Below are positions 55,998-64,000 of a stretch of 64,000 bases of DNA, one piece after another. A model generated the notes under the pieces. That model ran no database searches. It was not told the origin of the DNA and was given only the letters and a program-made list of their open reading frames with translations. This stretch comes from Brachyspira suanatina. Its GTDB lineage: Bacteria > Spirochaetota > Brachyspiria > Brachyspirales > Brachyspiraceae. The stretch is taken from positions 1,258,995 to 1,322,994 of the forward strand of contig NZ_CVLB01000001.1 of assembly GCF_001049755.1 (NCBI RefSeq), in the 5' to 3' direction. Both the position numbers and the translations under genes were made by a program. Each line of letters starts with the position of its first letter. The first letter of the stretch is position 1.

Positions 55998-57248
55998 TTA
56001 TTTTTCTATATTGTTATGTATATCATTTATAGATATTTCTTTTTCTTCGCCGCTATCCATATTTTTTAATTTGCACATGCCTCTTTTGAATTCATCTTCT
56101 CCAAGCACAACAGCATATTTTGCATTTCTTTTGTTAGCAGATTTGAATTGACTTTTAATAGATTTCACAGCAAAATCATAATCGCAGCTTATATTATTGG
56201 CTCTCAAAGTCTGCATGATTTTTAAAACCTCGTTTTCAGTTTCTTTAAATGCCACGATATAAGCATCAAGTCTGTCGGTTATGATATTATTCTGATTTTC
56301 TAGCACAAGAAGAAGTCTTTCAATACCCATAGCACTTCCAACAGCCGGAACATCTTTTCCATTATTGAAAATTCCGATCAAATTATCATATCTTCCGCCT
56401 CCAAGTATGGCACTTTGAGCTCCCAAAGCATTTGTCTGAACTTCAAAAGCGGTTTTTGTATAATAATCTAATCCCCTAACAAGCATAGGATCAACAGTGA
56501 ATTTCTGTCCTACTCTTGTAAGCTCTTCACATAATTTGTCAAAATGTTCTTTACATTCATCACATACATAATCATAGAATTTTGGTATATCTTTTATTGT
56601 TTCTTTGCATTTTTCATTTTTGCAGTCTAATATTCTTAAAATATTGCCTTCATATCTTTTCTGACAAGTTTCGCAAAGTTGTTCTTTTTTGGTTCCAATA
56701 GCCTCTTTCAAAGCATTATTATAAGAAGGCTTACATTTAGAACATCCTACTGTATTTATTAGAAGATTAACATTATCAATACCAAATTCTTTTAATACAT
56801 TTATATTTAGAAGTATTATTTCAGCATCTATTAAAGGAGAAGAATTTCCTATGCATTCAACTCCGAACTGATTAAATTCTCTGTATCTTCCTTTTTGAGG
56901 ACGTTCTGCCCTATACATAGTACCTAAATAAAATAACTTATTTATAGCAAACTCATTTTGCATAGAGTTTTCAACATAAGCACGAGCCACAGAAGCAGTC
57001 CCTTCGGGTCTTAAAGTAAGAGATCTTCCGCCTCTATCTTCAAAGGTAAACATCTCTTTTCCTACAATATCAGTACCCTCTCCTATTCCTCTTGTGAAAA
57101 GATCTGTATATTCGAATAAAGGTGTTCTTATTCTGCCATATCCGTAAAGTTTTACTATGTTTTTTATTTTATTTTCTATATATTCGAGTCTTTTAGAAGA
57201 ATCATAGAAAAAATCGTTTGTACCTCTAGGTTTTTTTATATCTAACAT
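55998..57248 (-). CDS. hisS: Histidyl-tRNA synthetase
   Basis: Charges tRNA-His. Class II motifs: RGTNDF near the N-terminus, TLRPEGTASVARA (motif 2 region), YRAERPQKGRYREFNQFG, and LVRGLDYYTKTAFEV, the histidine A-like motif. A Cys-rich insertion domain is visible (CSKCK, CETC, CKNEKC, CDEC). The C-terminal anticodon-binding domain is full length at about 330-416. The gene follows the secreted TPR-like gene by 27 bp on the minus strand. Confidence 0.95.
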   Translation of the reverse strand: MLDIKKPRGTNDFFYDSSKRLEYIENKIKNIVKLYGYGRIRTPLFEYTDLFTRGIGEGTDIVGKEMFTFEDRGGRSLTLRPEGTASVARAYVENSMQNEFAINKLFYLGTMYRAERPQKGRYREFNQFGVECIGNSSPLIDAEIILLNINVLKEFGIDNVNLLINTVGCSKCKPSYNNALKEAIGTKKEQLCETCQKRYEGNILRILDCKNEKCKETIKDIPKFYDYVCDECKEHFDKLCEELTRVGQKFTVDPMLVRGLDYYTKTAFEVQTNALGAQSAILGGGRYDNLIGIFNNGKDVPAVGSAMGIERLLLVLENQNNIITDRLDAYIVAFKETENEVLKIMQTLRANNISCDYDFAVKSIKSQFKSANKRNAKYAVVLGEDEFKRGMCKLKNMDSGEEKEISINDIHNNIEK

Positions 57249-57275
57249 ATTTACTAGTCCTAATTATTTATTTTT

Positions 57276-59339
57276 TTAATTTAAAACTTCCTGAGTTTTG
57301 CTGCTTCCAGCCTTAGATGTACTCTTTGGAGGCTCATATATAGGTTTTGAGTTTTTTACAGCTCTGATTCCTATTATTTTATCTTCATAAGAAGGCATAG
57401 CTGATAAATCTTTAAACATTGTAGAGGAATAATCTAATATTTGAGTATTTCCTGCTTTAGATGAAAGTATTTTTGAAAATTCCTCTAATTGAGCTGCATC
57501 TGCTACACCTATTCTGTTTCTCCAATAAAGAACAGTAGGATAATATCTATGATCTTCAGTTAAAGAAGAACCTACTTCAGCAAACATCTTATCTGCTTCA
57601 TATAAATTATTATAAGCAAATAGATTTACAGCACCTAAATAAAGTCTTGTTCTCATTAAAAGATTAGAATTATCTTTTTTATTATAAGCAAATGTTAAAT
57701 CTGATTTAGCCTGAGCAGCAAATTCTGCTGATCTTCTTCCTTCATTTAAGAATCTTGAATAATAGGCAACTCCTCTATAATATGTATATTCTTCTACGGA
57801 TATTCCCATATATTCATTATAAGGGTTTGTATTAAACCATTCTGTTGCTACTTTTGCAGGTCTTGATAGTACATCTCTTATTATATTTCTTGTGTTTTCA
57901 GCATTTCCATCATATCTATTAACAGGTGTATTTTCTTTTCCTACTGTAACTGAAACATCTTCTTCCTTTTCTTCTTTTACTACTTCTTCTTCTTTTTCTC
58001 CATATCCATCAATTAATTCTTCTTTTATCTCTTCTTTTAAGCTATCTATATCATTTGTAGTAGTACTAGTATGATCTTTTATTATTATAGAGAATAGATT
58101 GTATTTATCTTTTTCTACTTTTACTGCATTAGTATACAGTTTATCTCCAAAAGATATATAAGCTTCATACATTCCTTCAGAAACCTCTATAACAAAATTT
58201 GTAGAAACTTCAGTATTAAATGAATAATCTTCTATATCTACACCTATAGGACCATTATTAGGGTTTTTATCTATCAATATTGTTAATGGATATAAAGTTT
58301 CAGTTTCTATATTTGTAGGTTCAGGAATATCCTTTTGATCTTTTGTTCCTCTTAAAATATTAGTTTTATATTCGATAGTTTTAGGATCATCTATAACTAT
58401 TTCATCAACTATTTCCTTTTCTATAGAAGGAATTTTTCTATTTGAAGCATTTTCAGGAGTTTTTTCCCTTTTAGCTATATTCTGAAGCTCATCTAATTCT
58501 TCTTTTTCCTCTGGAGCTATCTCTGTTTTTACTAAATCTTCTTCAGCATCTTCATTTTTTTCTATTTCTTTCTCTATTTCATCAATTTTCTTAGTAGGAG
58601 AATATCTTTCAAAAGTATTAAATTTTTGCGCTGTAAATACAGGAAGTCCTTCTTCTTCTGGAAGTATAGGAATTGAATTTTTTATTAATGTATAAACATC
58701 CATATTAGATGTAGTCCATTCATAAACTTTCTGAGTCATATTTTCAGGAGATTGTAATTTTTTCATCATTTCATTTATAGGTTTATTCTCGCCTGAAAAA
58801 TAATCATATATTTTATTGTTAGGATTTTTAGATAGTATATTCAAAGTTTCATAATAACTTTCATAAACCATAGGCGTAATATAACTTAAATACATACTCC
58901 AATATATTGCTGTAGGATAGTTAGGGTTTGAAGTTTTACAATTATCAGCATAGTATTTAAATATCCTAGCAGGTAATTCTTTGTCTCCAGGTAATATTGT
59001 AAGTATTCCTCCCAAATATAGGAAGGCTCTATCATTGTAAGAATATACAGGGTCATTAGGAAGCTCTAAAGCCTTTCTGAAATCACTAGCGGCCCTATTA
59101 ACTTCTGTTCTTGCACTTCCAAATTTTACAAATGATAGATATCTGCTTACACCTCTATAAAAATCAAATACATACTCATTTACACCATATTCATCAGAAT
59201 ATGAATTTTTCTTAAACCAATCTATAGATTTTTTAGGAGATTTATTTTGCAAATCTTCTATATAATCTGGAAATGTCATACTATTTTGAGAAAATAATGG
59301 GAAATATAGTAGCAATATAAATGCAATAACTTTTTTCAT
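57276..59339 (-). CDS. Secreted protein with duplicated helical domain and PEGA-like centre
   Basis: A 687-residue protein with a signal peptide (cleavage after about 18, PLFSQ). Residues about 30-230 and about 505-680 are homologous: SPKKSIDWFKKNSYSDEYGV versus RPAKVATEWFNTNPYNEYMG, then a YRGVSRY / YRGVAYY repeat and a RAFLYLGGIL / RTRLYLGAVN repeat, a TPR-like helical layout. Between them lie a very acidic linker (about 260-350) and a beta-rich, PEGA-like domain (about 350-425, TLILIDKNPNNGPIG-like). It starts the group with hisS and mltG. No function is known. Confidence 0.65.
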   Translation of the reverse strand: MKKVIAFILLLYFPLFSQNSMTFPDYIEDLQNKSPKKSIDWFKKNSYSDEYGVNEYVFDFYRGVSRYLSFVKFGSARTEVNRAASDFRKALELPNDPVYSYNDRAFLYLGGILTILPGDKELPARIFKYYADNCKTSNPNYPTAIYWSMYLSYITPMVYESYYETLNILSKNPNNKIYDYFSGENKPINEMMKKLQSPENMTQKVYEWTTSNMDVYTLIKNSIPILPEEEGLPVFTAQKFNTFERYSPTKKIDEIEKEIEKNEDAEEDLVKTEIAPEEKEELDELQNIAKREKTPENASNRKIPSIEKEIVDEIVIDDPKTIEYKTNILRGTKDQKDIPEPTNIETETLYPLTILIDKNPNNGPIGVDIEDYSFNTEVSTNFVIEVSEGMYEAYISFGDKLYTNAVKVEKDKYNLFSIIIKDHTSTTTNDIDSLKEEIKEELIDGYGEKEEEVVKEEKEEDVSVTVGKENTPVNRYDGNAENTRNIIRDVLSRPAKVATEWFNTNPYNEYMGISVEEYTYYRGVAYYSRFLNEGRRSAEFAAQAKSDLTFAYNKKDNSNLLMRTRLYLGAVNLFAYNNLYEADKMFAEVGSSLTEDHRYYPTVLYWRNRIGVADAAQLEEFSKILSSKAGNTQILDYSSTMFKDLSAMPSYEDKIIGIRAVKNSKPIYEPPKSTSKAGSSKTQEVLN

Positions 59340-59789
59340 TGTTATCTCCGAATATTTTTTAACTATTCTTTAAAATATCGACATCTGTTAAAAAACTTAA
59401 CTTATTTTACTATAAAAAAATATAATATCAAGTATAATAAAATATTTTTGAGTGTAATTAAACTAAATGTTAATTTATTAAGTGTTGATATATAAAATAT
59501 TTTACTTATTATAAAATATAATATATATTAATATTTTATAGTATAATTTGCAATATAGTGTAATTTTATAATATTAGCAAATTAATGTATTTTTATTATT
59601 TGCTTGAATATTATTTATATATAGTAAAATTTGTCAGTTTACATAAGAAAATATTATGATAATATAGAAAAAATCTAAATTTTAAGCGAATTTTGCCATC
59701 CTGAGAAATTAAAACATTTAAATACTATTGACATATACATTAACATAATATAGAATTATGTTAATATACTATATTTACGGAGTTTTTTT
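59340..59789. other. Divergent intergenic region with promoter-overlapping inverted repeat
   Basis: 450 bp, AT-rich, no gene. It contains the promoter and a strong inverted repeat in front of the coiled-coil gene, listed separately. Confidence 0.4.
59728..59765 (+). promoter_or_regulatory. Promoter with operator-like inverted repeat (coiled-coil gene)
   Basis: TTGACA (59728-59733), a 17-nt spacer and TAGAAT (59751-59756). A perfect 11-bp inverted repeat with a 5-nt centre, ATTAACATAAT (59739-59749) and ATTATGTTAAT (59755-59765), covers the -10 box. It would suit a dimeric repressor. Confidence 0.6.
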
Positions 59790-62700
59790 ATGACCCCTGT
59801 TCTTCAATTAATACTAACATTCGTTGTTCCTCTATTATGTATCGGTATATACGGCGTAATCAATAGAAAAAAAAATTACGGCAATAATGATTTTAATGAA
59901 ATGTTTGCTGAAGAAAAAGCTGTTTTGGAAGGTATTGTAGAAGAAAAAATATCTGAAGTTAGAGATAATGCTATAGATCTGGAAATAGCAGTTAAAAAAG
60001 CTGGATTTATAAGCAAATCTATGGAAGAGGATCTAGCTAAATTAAATAAAAGGATTGAGTCATATAAAGACTATAAAGCTGCGGTATCTCAGTATCAGGA
60101 GCAGGTTGATTCTCTTGAAGAAGCTTATTTGGAGATATTAAATAAGGTAGATACTGTATTAAAAGAACGTAATACTATAGAAAAGACTTATAAAAGAATA
60201 TCCGATGTTAAGGCTAAAATGACAGAATTAGAAAAGAATGTCGGATCTATACAGGATAAATTGATAGAATCTTATAATTCTAAATTAAATGAGTTTGAAA
60301 GCGAACTTTATAAGAGGTTTGATGCTCTTACTACTAACCTTTTAGCTCGTGATGCTCATTACAGCACTATGGCAGAACAGGAAAAAGAGAAAATATCAGC
60401 TCTTACAGAAGAATTCAAACTCCATGTTGCTAAAAAAGAAGAATTGTTTACTAATCAGCTTACTCAGCTTGCTGAAAGAACAGCCCGTCATAATATAGAA
60501 CAATTAGCAGAATTATTTGAGAAAGGCAGAGATGAGCTTATAAACAAATATTCATCATTCGCTGATGAGATAGATGTTAAATCTAAAGATATAGAAAATC
60601 GTTATGAAACTTTAAGCCAGTCTAAAGACGGACTTGAAACAGAATTGAATAATTTAAGAGATACTATACATGACAGACTTAATTCTATAACTGAATCAAG
60701 CGTATTAGAATTCAAGGATGAAATGGAAAAAACTAAAGAGATGCTTTACTCTACTCTTAAAGAAGGACTTGAAAAAATAAGTCAGGATAAAGAGGAGTTT
60801 TTAGATTCTATAGAACAGAAAGCGCATTCTTTAGAGAAGTCTATAGATGATATAAAAGATAAAGCAGACTATATAAGCAAAGATTATGCTGAAAAAGCTC
60901 ATCAGTTAGAGAGTGAGTTCTCTGTATTAAAAGATGATATAAATAACAGATTCATAGCTGAAGTAGAAAATTTCTCTAATCATATAAGAAATGTACTTGA
61001 AAATGAAGATGACGGAGTAATAACTCTTTACAGAAATAAAACTAAGGAACTTAATGACTTAATCATATCTATAGATGGTATGAGTGAAGAAACTATGCTT
61101 AAAGCTGAAAGCAGATTTGAGGATATAGTTAATGATATAGATAAATTAAAAGATGATATATTAACTAGAGCTCAAGATGATATGGAGTACTCTATAGATA
61201 AAGCTAGAAGTTCTTTAATAGCTGAAATCAATGAGCTTAGAAATGATGTTGAAACAGAAACTAATCTTTTGAAAGACAAAATAGATGAAACTCATTATCA
61301 AACTTCTGAGATAATATCTATACTTAATAATAAACAGGAAGAAATACTTGATTCTTTAAATCTACAAAAAGAATATTTATATAAAGATTTAGAAGCACAG
61401 GCTAATGACAGAGTTAATGAAATAGAGAAATTATTTTCTTCTGTAAAAAGTGAATTAGAGGAAAATATTGATTCATATATAAAAAATACTTCTTCTGATT
61501 TAACTGCTATTGATGAGAAATTATCAAGTTTAAAAGAACAATATGATAAAGCTTCTTCTGATATAGATACTTTAAGTAAGAATACAGAATATAATTTAAA
61601 AGAAAACCTAGAAAAACGTTTAGAGATATTAGAGCAATCTTCAGTTGAAATCAATGGTTTAGTGAGCAGAGCTAATGAAAAATTAGATACAGGAATAAAA
61701 GATACTGAAGAAAAAATAGATGATATAAAGAAAGAAATTTCACAGTACAGTGATGCTTACATAGAAAGTTTGAAATCTCACTTGAAAAATGTTTTAGATG
61801 ATTATGAACAAACAAAAATGAAAGCTATAACTGACAGTATTGATTCTGTTATAAATCAGGTTGATGAAAGTGAGAAAAGACATGATGAATTAATAAGCAA
61901 TATAGAAAGCTCTATCGATGAGTTTAAAAATAAAATGGATTTAGCAATAAATGAAAATGTTAAATTCAACGAAGAAAACAAAAAAGAAGTTGTTGATATG
62001 CTTCATAATGAACTTCGTCAGGCTACAGATGCATTTGATACTCTTTTGAATGAAAAAAGAGATAGTATGAACAAAATAAAAGATGAAATTGAAGATATAA
62101 TGCATAGAGTAGAAAACGGCAGAGATGCTTTTGAACGTACTATAAATAAAGTATATGAAAATGCTGAAGATAAAGAAAAAGCATTAATGTCTGATATAGA
62201 AGATAAATATAATTCATTAGATAAGAAAATAGATGGCGTGTTAGATGAAAGAAGAGCTGATTTGAATGCTATAAGTGCAGAATACAATGCCATGCTCGAA
62301 AAATATTCTAACAATTTAAAAGATGATTATGAGGAATTGAAACATCATGCCTCTTTAATGAGCGATGAATATAAAATTCGTATAGAGAATTTAGGTGAAA
62401 GAATCAATGAAATAATTGATAACGCTAATAATATGCAGTCTATTATTGATTCTAAAGCATCAGAAATAGATTCTTATATAACTTATAAGAAAGAGGAAAT
62501 AGACAGAAAGAGCAGCGATATATTTGCCGGCGTAGAAGAGAATGCATCTAAAAAATTAGATGAGCTTAGAGAGTTAATAGATAATTCTATAAACAAATAT
62601 CAAGATGAAATAAAAGAAATAGAAACATACAGACTTGAAGAAAAACAGAATATCATTCAGGATATAGAAAATATTGGCGCTAACATAAGAAAAGATTATG

Positions 62701-64000
62701 AACAGTATACTAATCTTCTTGAAGACTTCTATAATAAAGAAAAAGACTCTTTAAATGATTATGCTAATAATTTAAAAGATGAAATAGAAAAAGCGAGAGA
62801 AGAATCTGAAGCTAAACATCTTACCAATGAAGCTAATTATATAGATGAATATTTAAATAAAACATCTTCAAAAATAGATGAAGAAGTTAATCGTTTAAAT
62901 GAAGAATTAAACAGTTCATTTAATACTTTATATAGCGGATTCTCTAAAATATTAGCTAAAATAAGAAAATCTAACAATAAAAAATTATTGCAGTATATTG
63001 CTAAAATCAAAAGACATGCTAATAAAGTTATATCCAATACAGCAGCAGAAGTTAGAGATAGTCTTGGCTTAACATTGGAAGATTTGAGAAATGAGTTTAT
63101 ATCATTGAAAGACAATGTTGATGAGAGATTAAGAGAAGAAGCTGATAAGTTAATTTCTAATAATGAAAATGTACTTGCTATATTGGATGATCATAATAAT
63201 AGATTGGAACAGATCAATGATTTAAGCAATAGTATAGAAAATATTAAAGAAACTTTATTAGAACAGATTAATGACTTAAATTCTCATTTGTCTGATACCA
63301 ATGAAAATTTCAATAATATAATAGACAATATAAAATCTTCTATAATAGACAGAGATGAATTGATTGAACTTCAGAATAGTGAAAAAGAGTTCTTAAAAAA
63401 TCAAATAGATGATATTAAAGAAGAATTTGAACTTTTCAAAGATCAAATGTTAAGAACTAATGAAGTAGAAATACCTGCATTATTCGATGAAGAAAAAGAA
63501 AGAATAGAGAATATGTTTGATGAGTTCAGCAAAAATTTACTTATGAGACTCACTGACAATGAAAGCGATATACATTATATAAAAGATGTTCTATCTGAAG
63601 AAAGAAGTCATTTAATATCCCAAATAGAGATTTTAAGAAAAGATGTTGATGATATAAAAGATGATAACAGAGTTACAGTTTTATCGGAAGAAAAAGCTGT
63701 ACTTGAAAATTCATTAACTGCTTTAAGAGATGACTTTGATAAAATAATCGATTTAGAGAATGATTTCGTTACTCTTAAAAACAGAATGGAAGGAATAGAC
63801 AGCGGATTAAAAGATGATGTTAAAGATTTATCTGATAAATTGAGAGATTTAAAAAATAATTTAGAGGAAAAAATAGAAAAAGACTCTAATGGCTTATATA
63901 AAGATTTAGAATCTCTTAATGATAGTTTTGAAGCTGTAAGAAAGAATATGTCTTCATTCTTTAATAAAGATGAAATAGAAGAAATGCTTAATAATGAAAA
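59790..64000 (+). CDS. Giant membrane-anchored coiled-coil protein (partial)
   Basis: The frame runs from the ATG at 59790, after a CGGAG binding site, to the window end without a stop, at least 1403 residues. One N-terminal hydrophobic segment (about 4-24, LQLILTFVVPLLCIGIYGV) anchors it; then the whole rest is heptad-like charged sequence rich in Glu, Lys, Asp, Ile and Leu, without Pro- or Gly-rich breaks. Family cannot be named. SMC-like or cytoskeletal filament functions are possible; an envelope-spanning or periplasmic role is inference. Antisense open frames within it are shadows. The complete gene must extend beyond this window. Confidence 0.85.
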   Translation, partial: MTPVLQLILTFVVPLLCIGIYGVINRKKNYGNNDFNEMFAEEKAVLEGIVEEKISEVRDNAIDLEIAVKKAGFISKSMEEDLAKLNKRIESYKDYKAAVSQYQEQVDSLEEAYLEILNKVDTVLKERNTIEKTYKRISDVKAKMTELEKNVGSIQDKLIESYNSKLNEFESELYKRFDALTTNLLARDAHYSTMAEQEKEKISALTEEFKLHVAKKEELFTNQLTQLAERTARHNIEQLAELFEKGRDELINKYSSFADEIDVKSKDIENRYETLSQSKDGLETELNNLRDTIHDRLNSITESSVLEFKDEMEKTKEMLYSTLKEGLEKISQDKEEFLDSIEQKAHSLEKSIDDIKDKADYISKDYAEKAHQLESEFSVLKDDINNRFIAEVENFSNHIRNVLENEDDGVITLYRNKTKELNDLIISIDGMSEETMLKAESRFEDIVNDIDKLKDDILTRAQDDMEYSIDKARSSLIAEINELRNDVETETNLLKDKIDETHYQTSEIISILNNKQEEILDSLNLQKEYLYKDLEAQANDRVNEIEKLFSSVKSELEENIDSYIKNTSSDLTAIDEKLSSLKEQYDKASSDIDTLSKNTEYNLKENLEKRLEILEQSSVEINGLVSRANEKLDTGIKDTEEKIDDIKKEISQYSDAYIESLKSHLKNVLDDYEQTKMKAITDSIDSVINQVDESEKRHDELISNIESSIDEFKNKMDLAINENVKFNEENKKEVVDMLHNELRQATDAFDTLLNEKRDSMNKIKDEIEDIMHRVENGRDAFERTINKVYENAEDKEKALMSDIEDKYNSLDKKIDGVLDERRADLNAISAEYNAMLEKYSNNLKDDYEELKHHASLMSDEYKIRIENLGERINEIIDNANNMQSIIDSKASEIDSYITYKKEEIDRKSSDIFAGVEENASKKLDELRELIDNSINKYQDEIKEIETYRLEEKQNIIQDIENIGANIRKDYEQYTNLLEDFYNKEKDSLNDYANNLKDEIEKAREESEAKHLTNEANYIDEYLNKTSSKIDEEVNRLNEELNSSFNTLYSGFSKILAKIRKSNNKKLLQYIAKIKRHANKVISNTAAEVRDSLGLTLEDLRNEFISLKDNVDERLREEADKLISNNENVLAILDDHNNRLEQINDLSNSIENIKETLLEQINDLNSHLSDTNENFNNIIDNIKSSIIDRDELIELQNSEKEFLKNQIDDIKEEFELFKDQMLRTNEVEIPALFDEEKERIENMFDEFSKNLLMRLTDNESDIHYIKDVLSEERSHLISQIEILRKDVDDIKDDNRVTVLSEEKAVLENSLTALRDDFDKIIDLENDFVTLKNRMEGIDSGLKDDVKDLSDKLRDLKNNLEEKIEKDSNGLYKDLESLNDSFEAVRKNMSSFFNKDEIEEMLNNE

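Noticed and set aside
61298-63115. Three antisense open frames (61298-61654, 62018-62314, 62837-63115)
   Set aside because: They lie opposite the giant coiled-coil gene, are Ser/Phe/Leu-rich as expected for complements of Glu/Lys/Asp codons, and have no start signals.

Overview
The window is about 64 kb of very AT-rich DNA (by eye well over 70% A+T). Gene content and style point to a spirochaete of the genus Brachyspira. The evidence is many short-lipobox lipoproteins, paired chemoreceptors, a sialidase and a large membrane-anchored coiled-coil protein, all in an AT-biased codon style. The genus assignment is inference; no rRNA lies in the window, and I recognised no tRNA, CRISPR array, transposase or prophage.

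Layout. 1-434: a non-coding element bounded by 28-nt inverted repeats. 435-2850: argC-argJ (minus). 3172-7394: a corrinoid uptake operon (ExbB/TolQ-like protein, BtuF/C/D-type ABC transporter, EutT-type adenosyltransferase). 7449-9010: an RluA-type pseudouridine synthase with a predicted leaderless mRNA, and a small secreted PepSY-like protein. 9077-16259: two divergent molybdenum operons, MOSC-mog-modABC (minus) and xdhC-moeA-moaA-moaC (plus). 16360-20420: a beta-barrel gene remnant, a chemoreceptor carrying the amino-acid-binding dCache signature, and an oligopeptide-binding lipoprotein. 20542-22028: a PepD-type dipeptidase gene broken by a perfect 47-bp tandem duplication. 22118-23772: cysK-cysE. 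23851-28321: an outer-membrane-like protein, a sialidase, a KDG-type PfkB kinase and a ROK kinase. 28331-30276: rpsB-tsf behind a structured leader. 30427-35012: a three-gene minus-strand operon of unknown function. 35187-36479: an M30-like metalloprotease lipoprotein. 36804-43651: a cytoplasmic sulfatase, a five-gene SsuABC-like importer and a LacI-type regulator. 43801-44212: the remnant of a type I restriction subunit. 44681-53594: a mixture including YggS, YaaR, TsaB, a second chemoreceptor with a sigma-28 promoter, MnmH, a hemolysin III protein and RicT. 53640-54829: trpS behind a long, unrecognised, structured leader. 54912-59339: mltG, hisS and a secreted protein with an internal duplication. 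59790 to the window end: the first 1403 residues of a giant coiled-coil protein.

How the genes fit together. Corrinoid import feeds adenosylation. Molybdate import feeds cofactor synthesis and the XdhC maturation factor, although molybdopterin synthase (MoaD/MoaE) is not here. Sialidase, KDG-type kinase and ROK kinase suggest scavenging of host glycans. The sulfatase and its importer suggest uptake of a sulfated compound that is desulfated inside the cell. OppA and the PepD-type gene suggest peptide use.

The best candidates for something undescribed are: the operon 30427-35012 (an ATP-grasp enzyme fused to a decayed FMN-dependent dehydrogenase barrel, a membrane protein with a decayed GGDEF-like domain, and a TPR protein with a decayed endonuclease-like domain); the importer whose two ATPases place both of their defects in the same composite ATP site; and the leader RNAs of trpS, rpsB and the lipoprotein gene at 44681.
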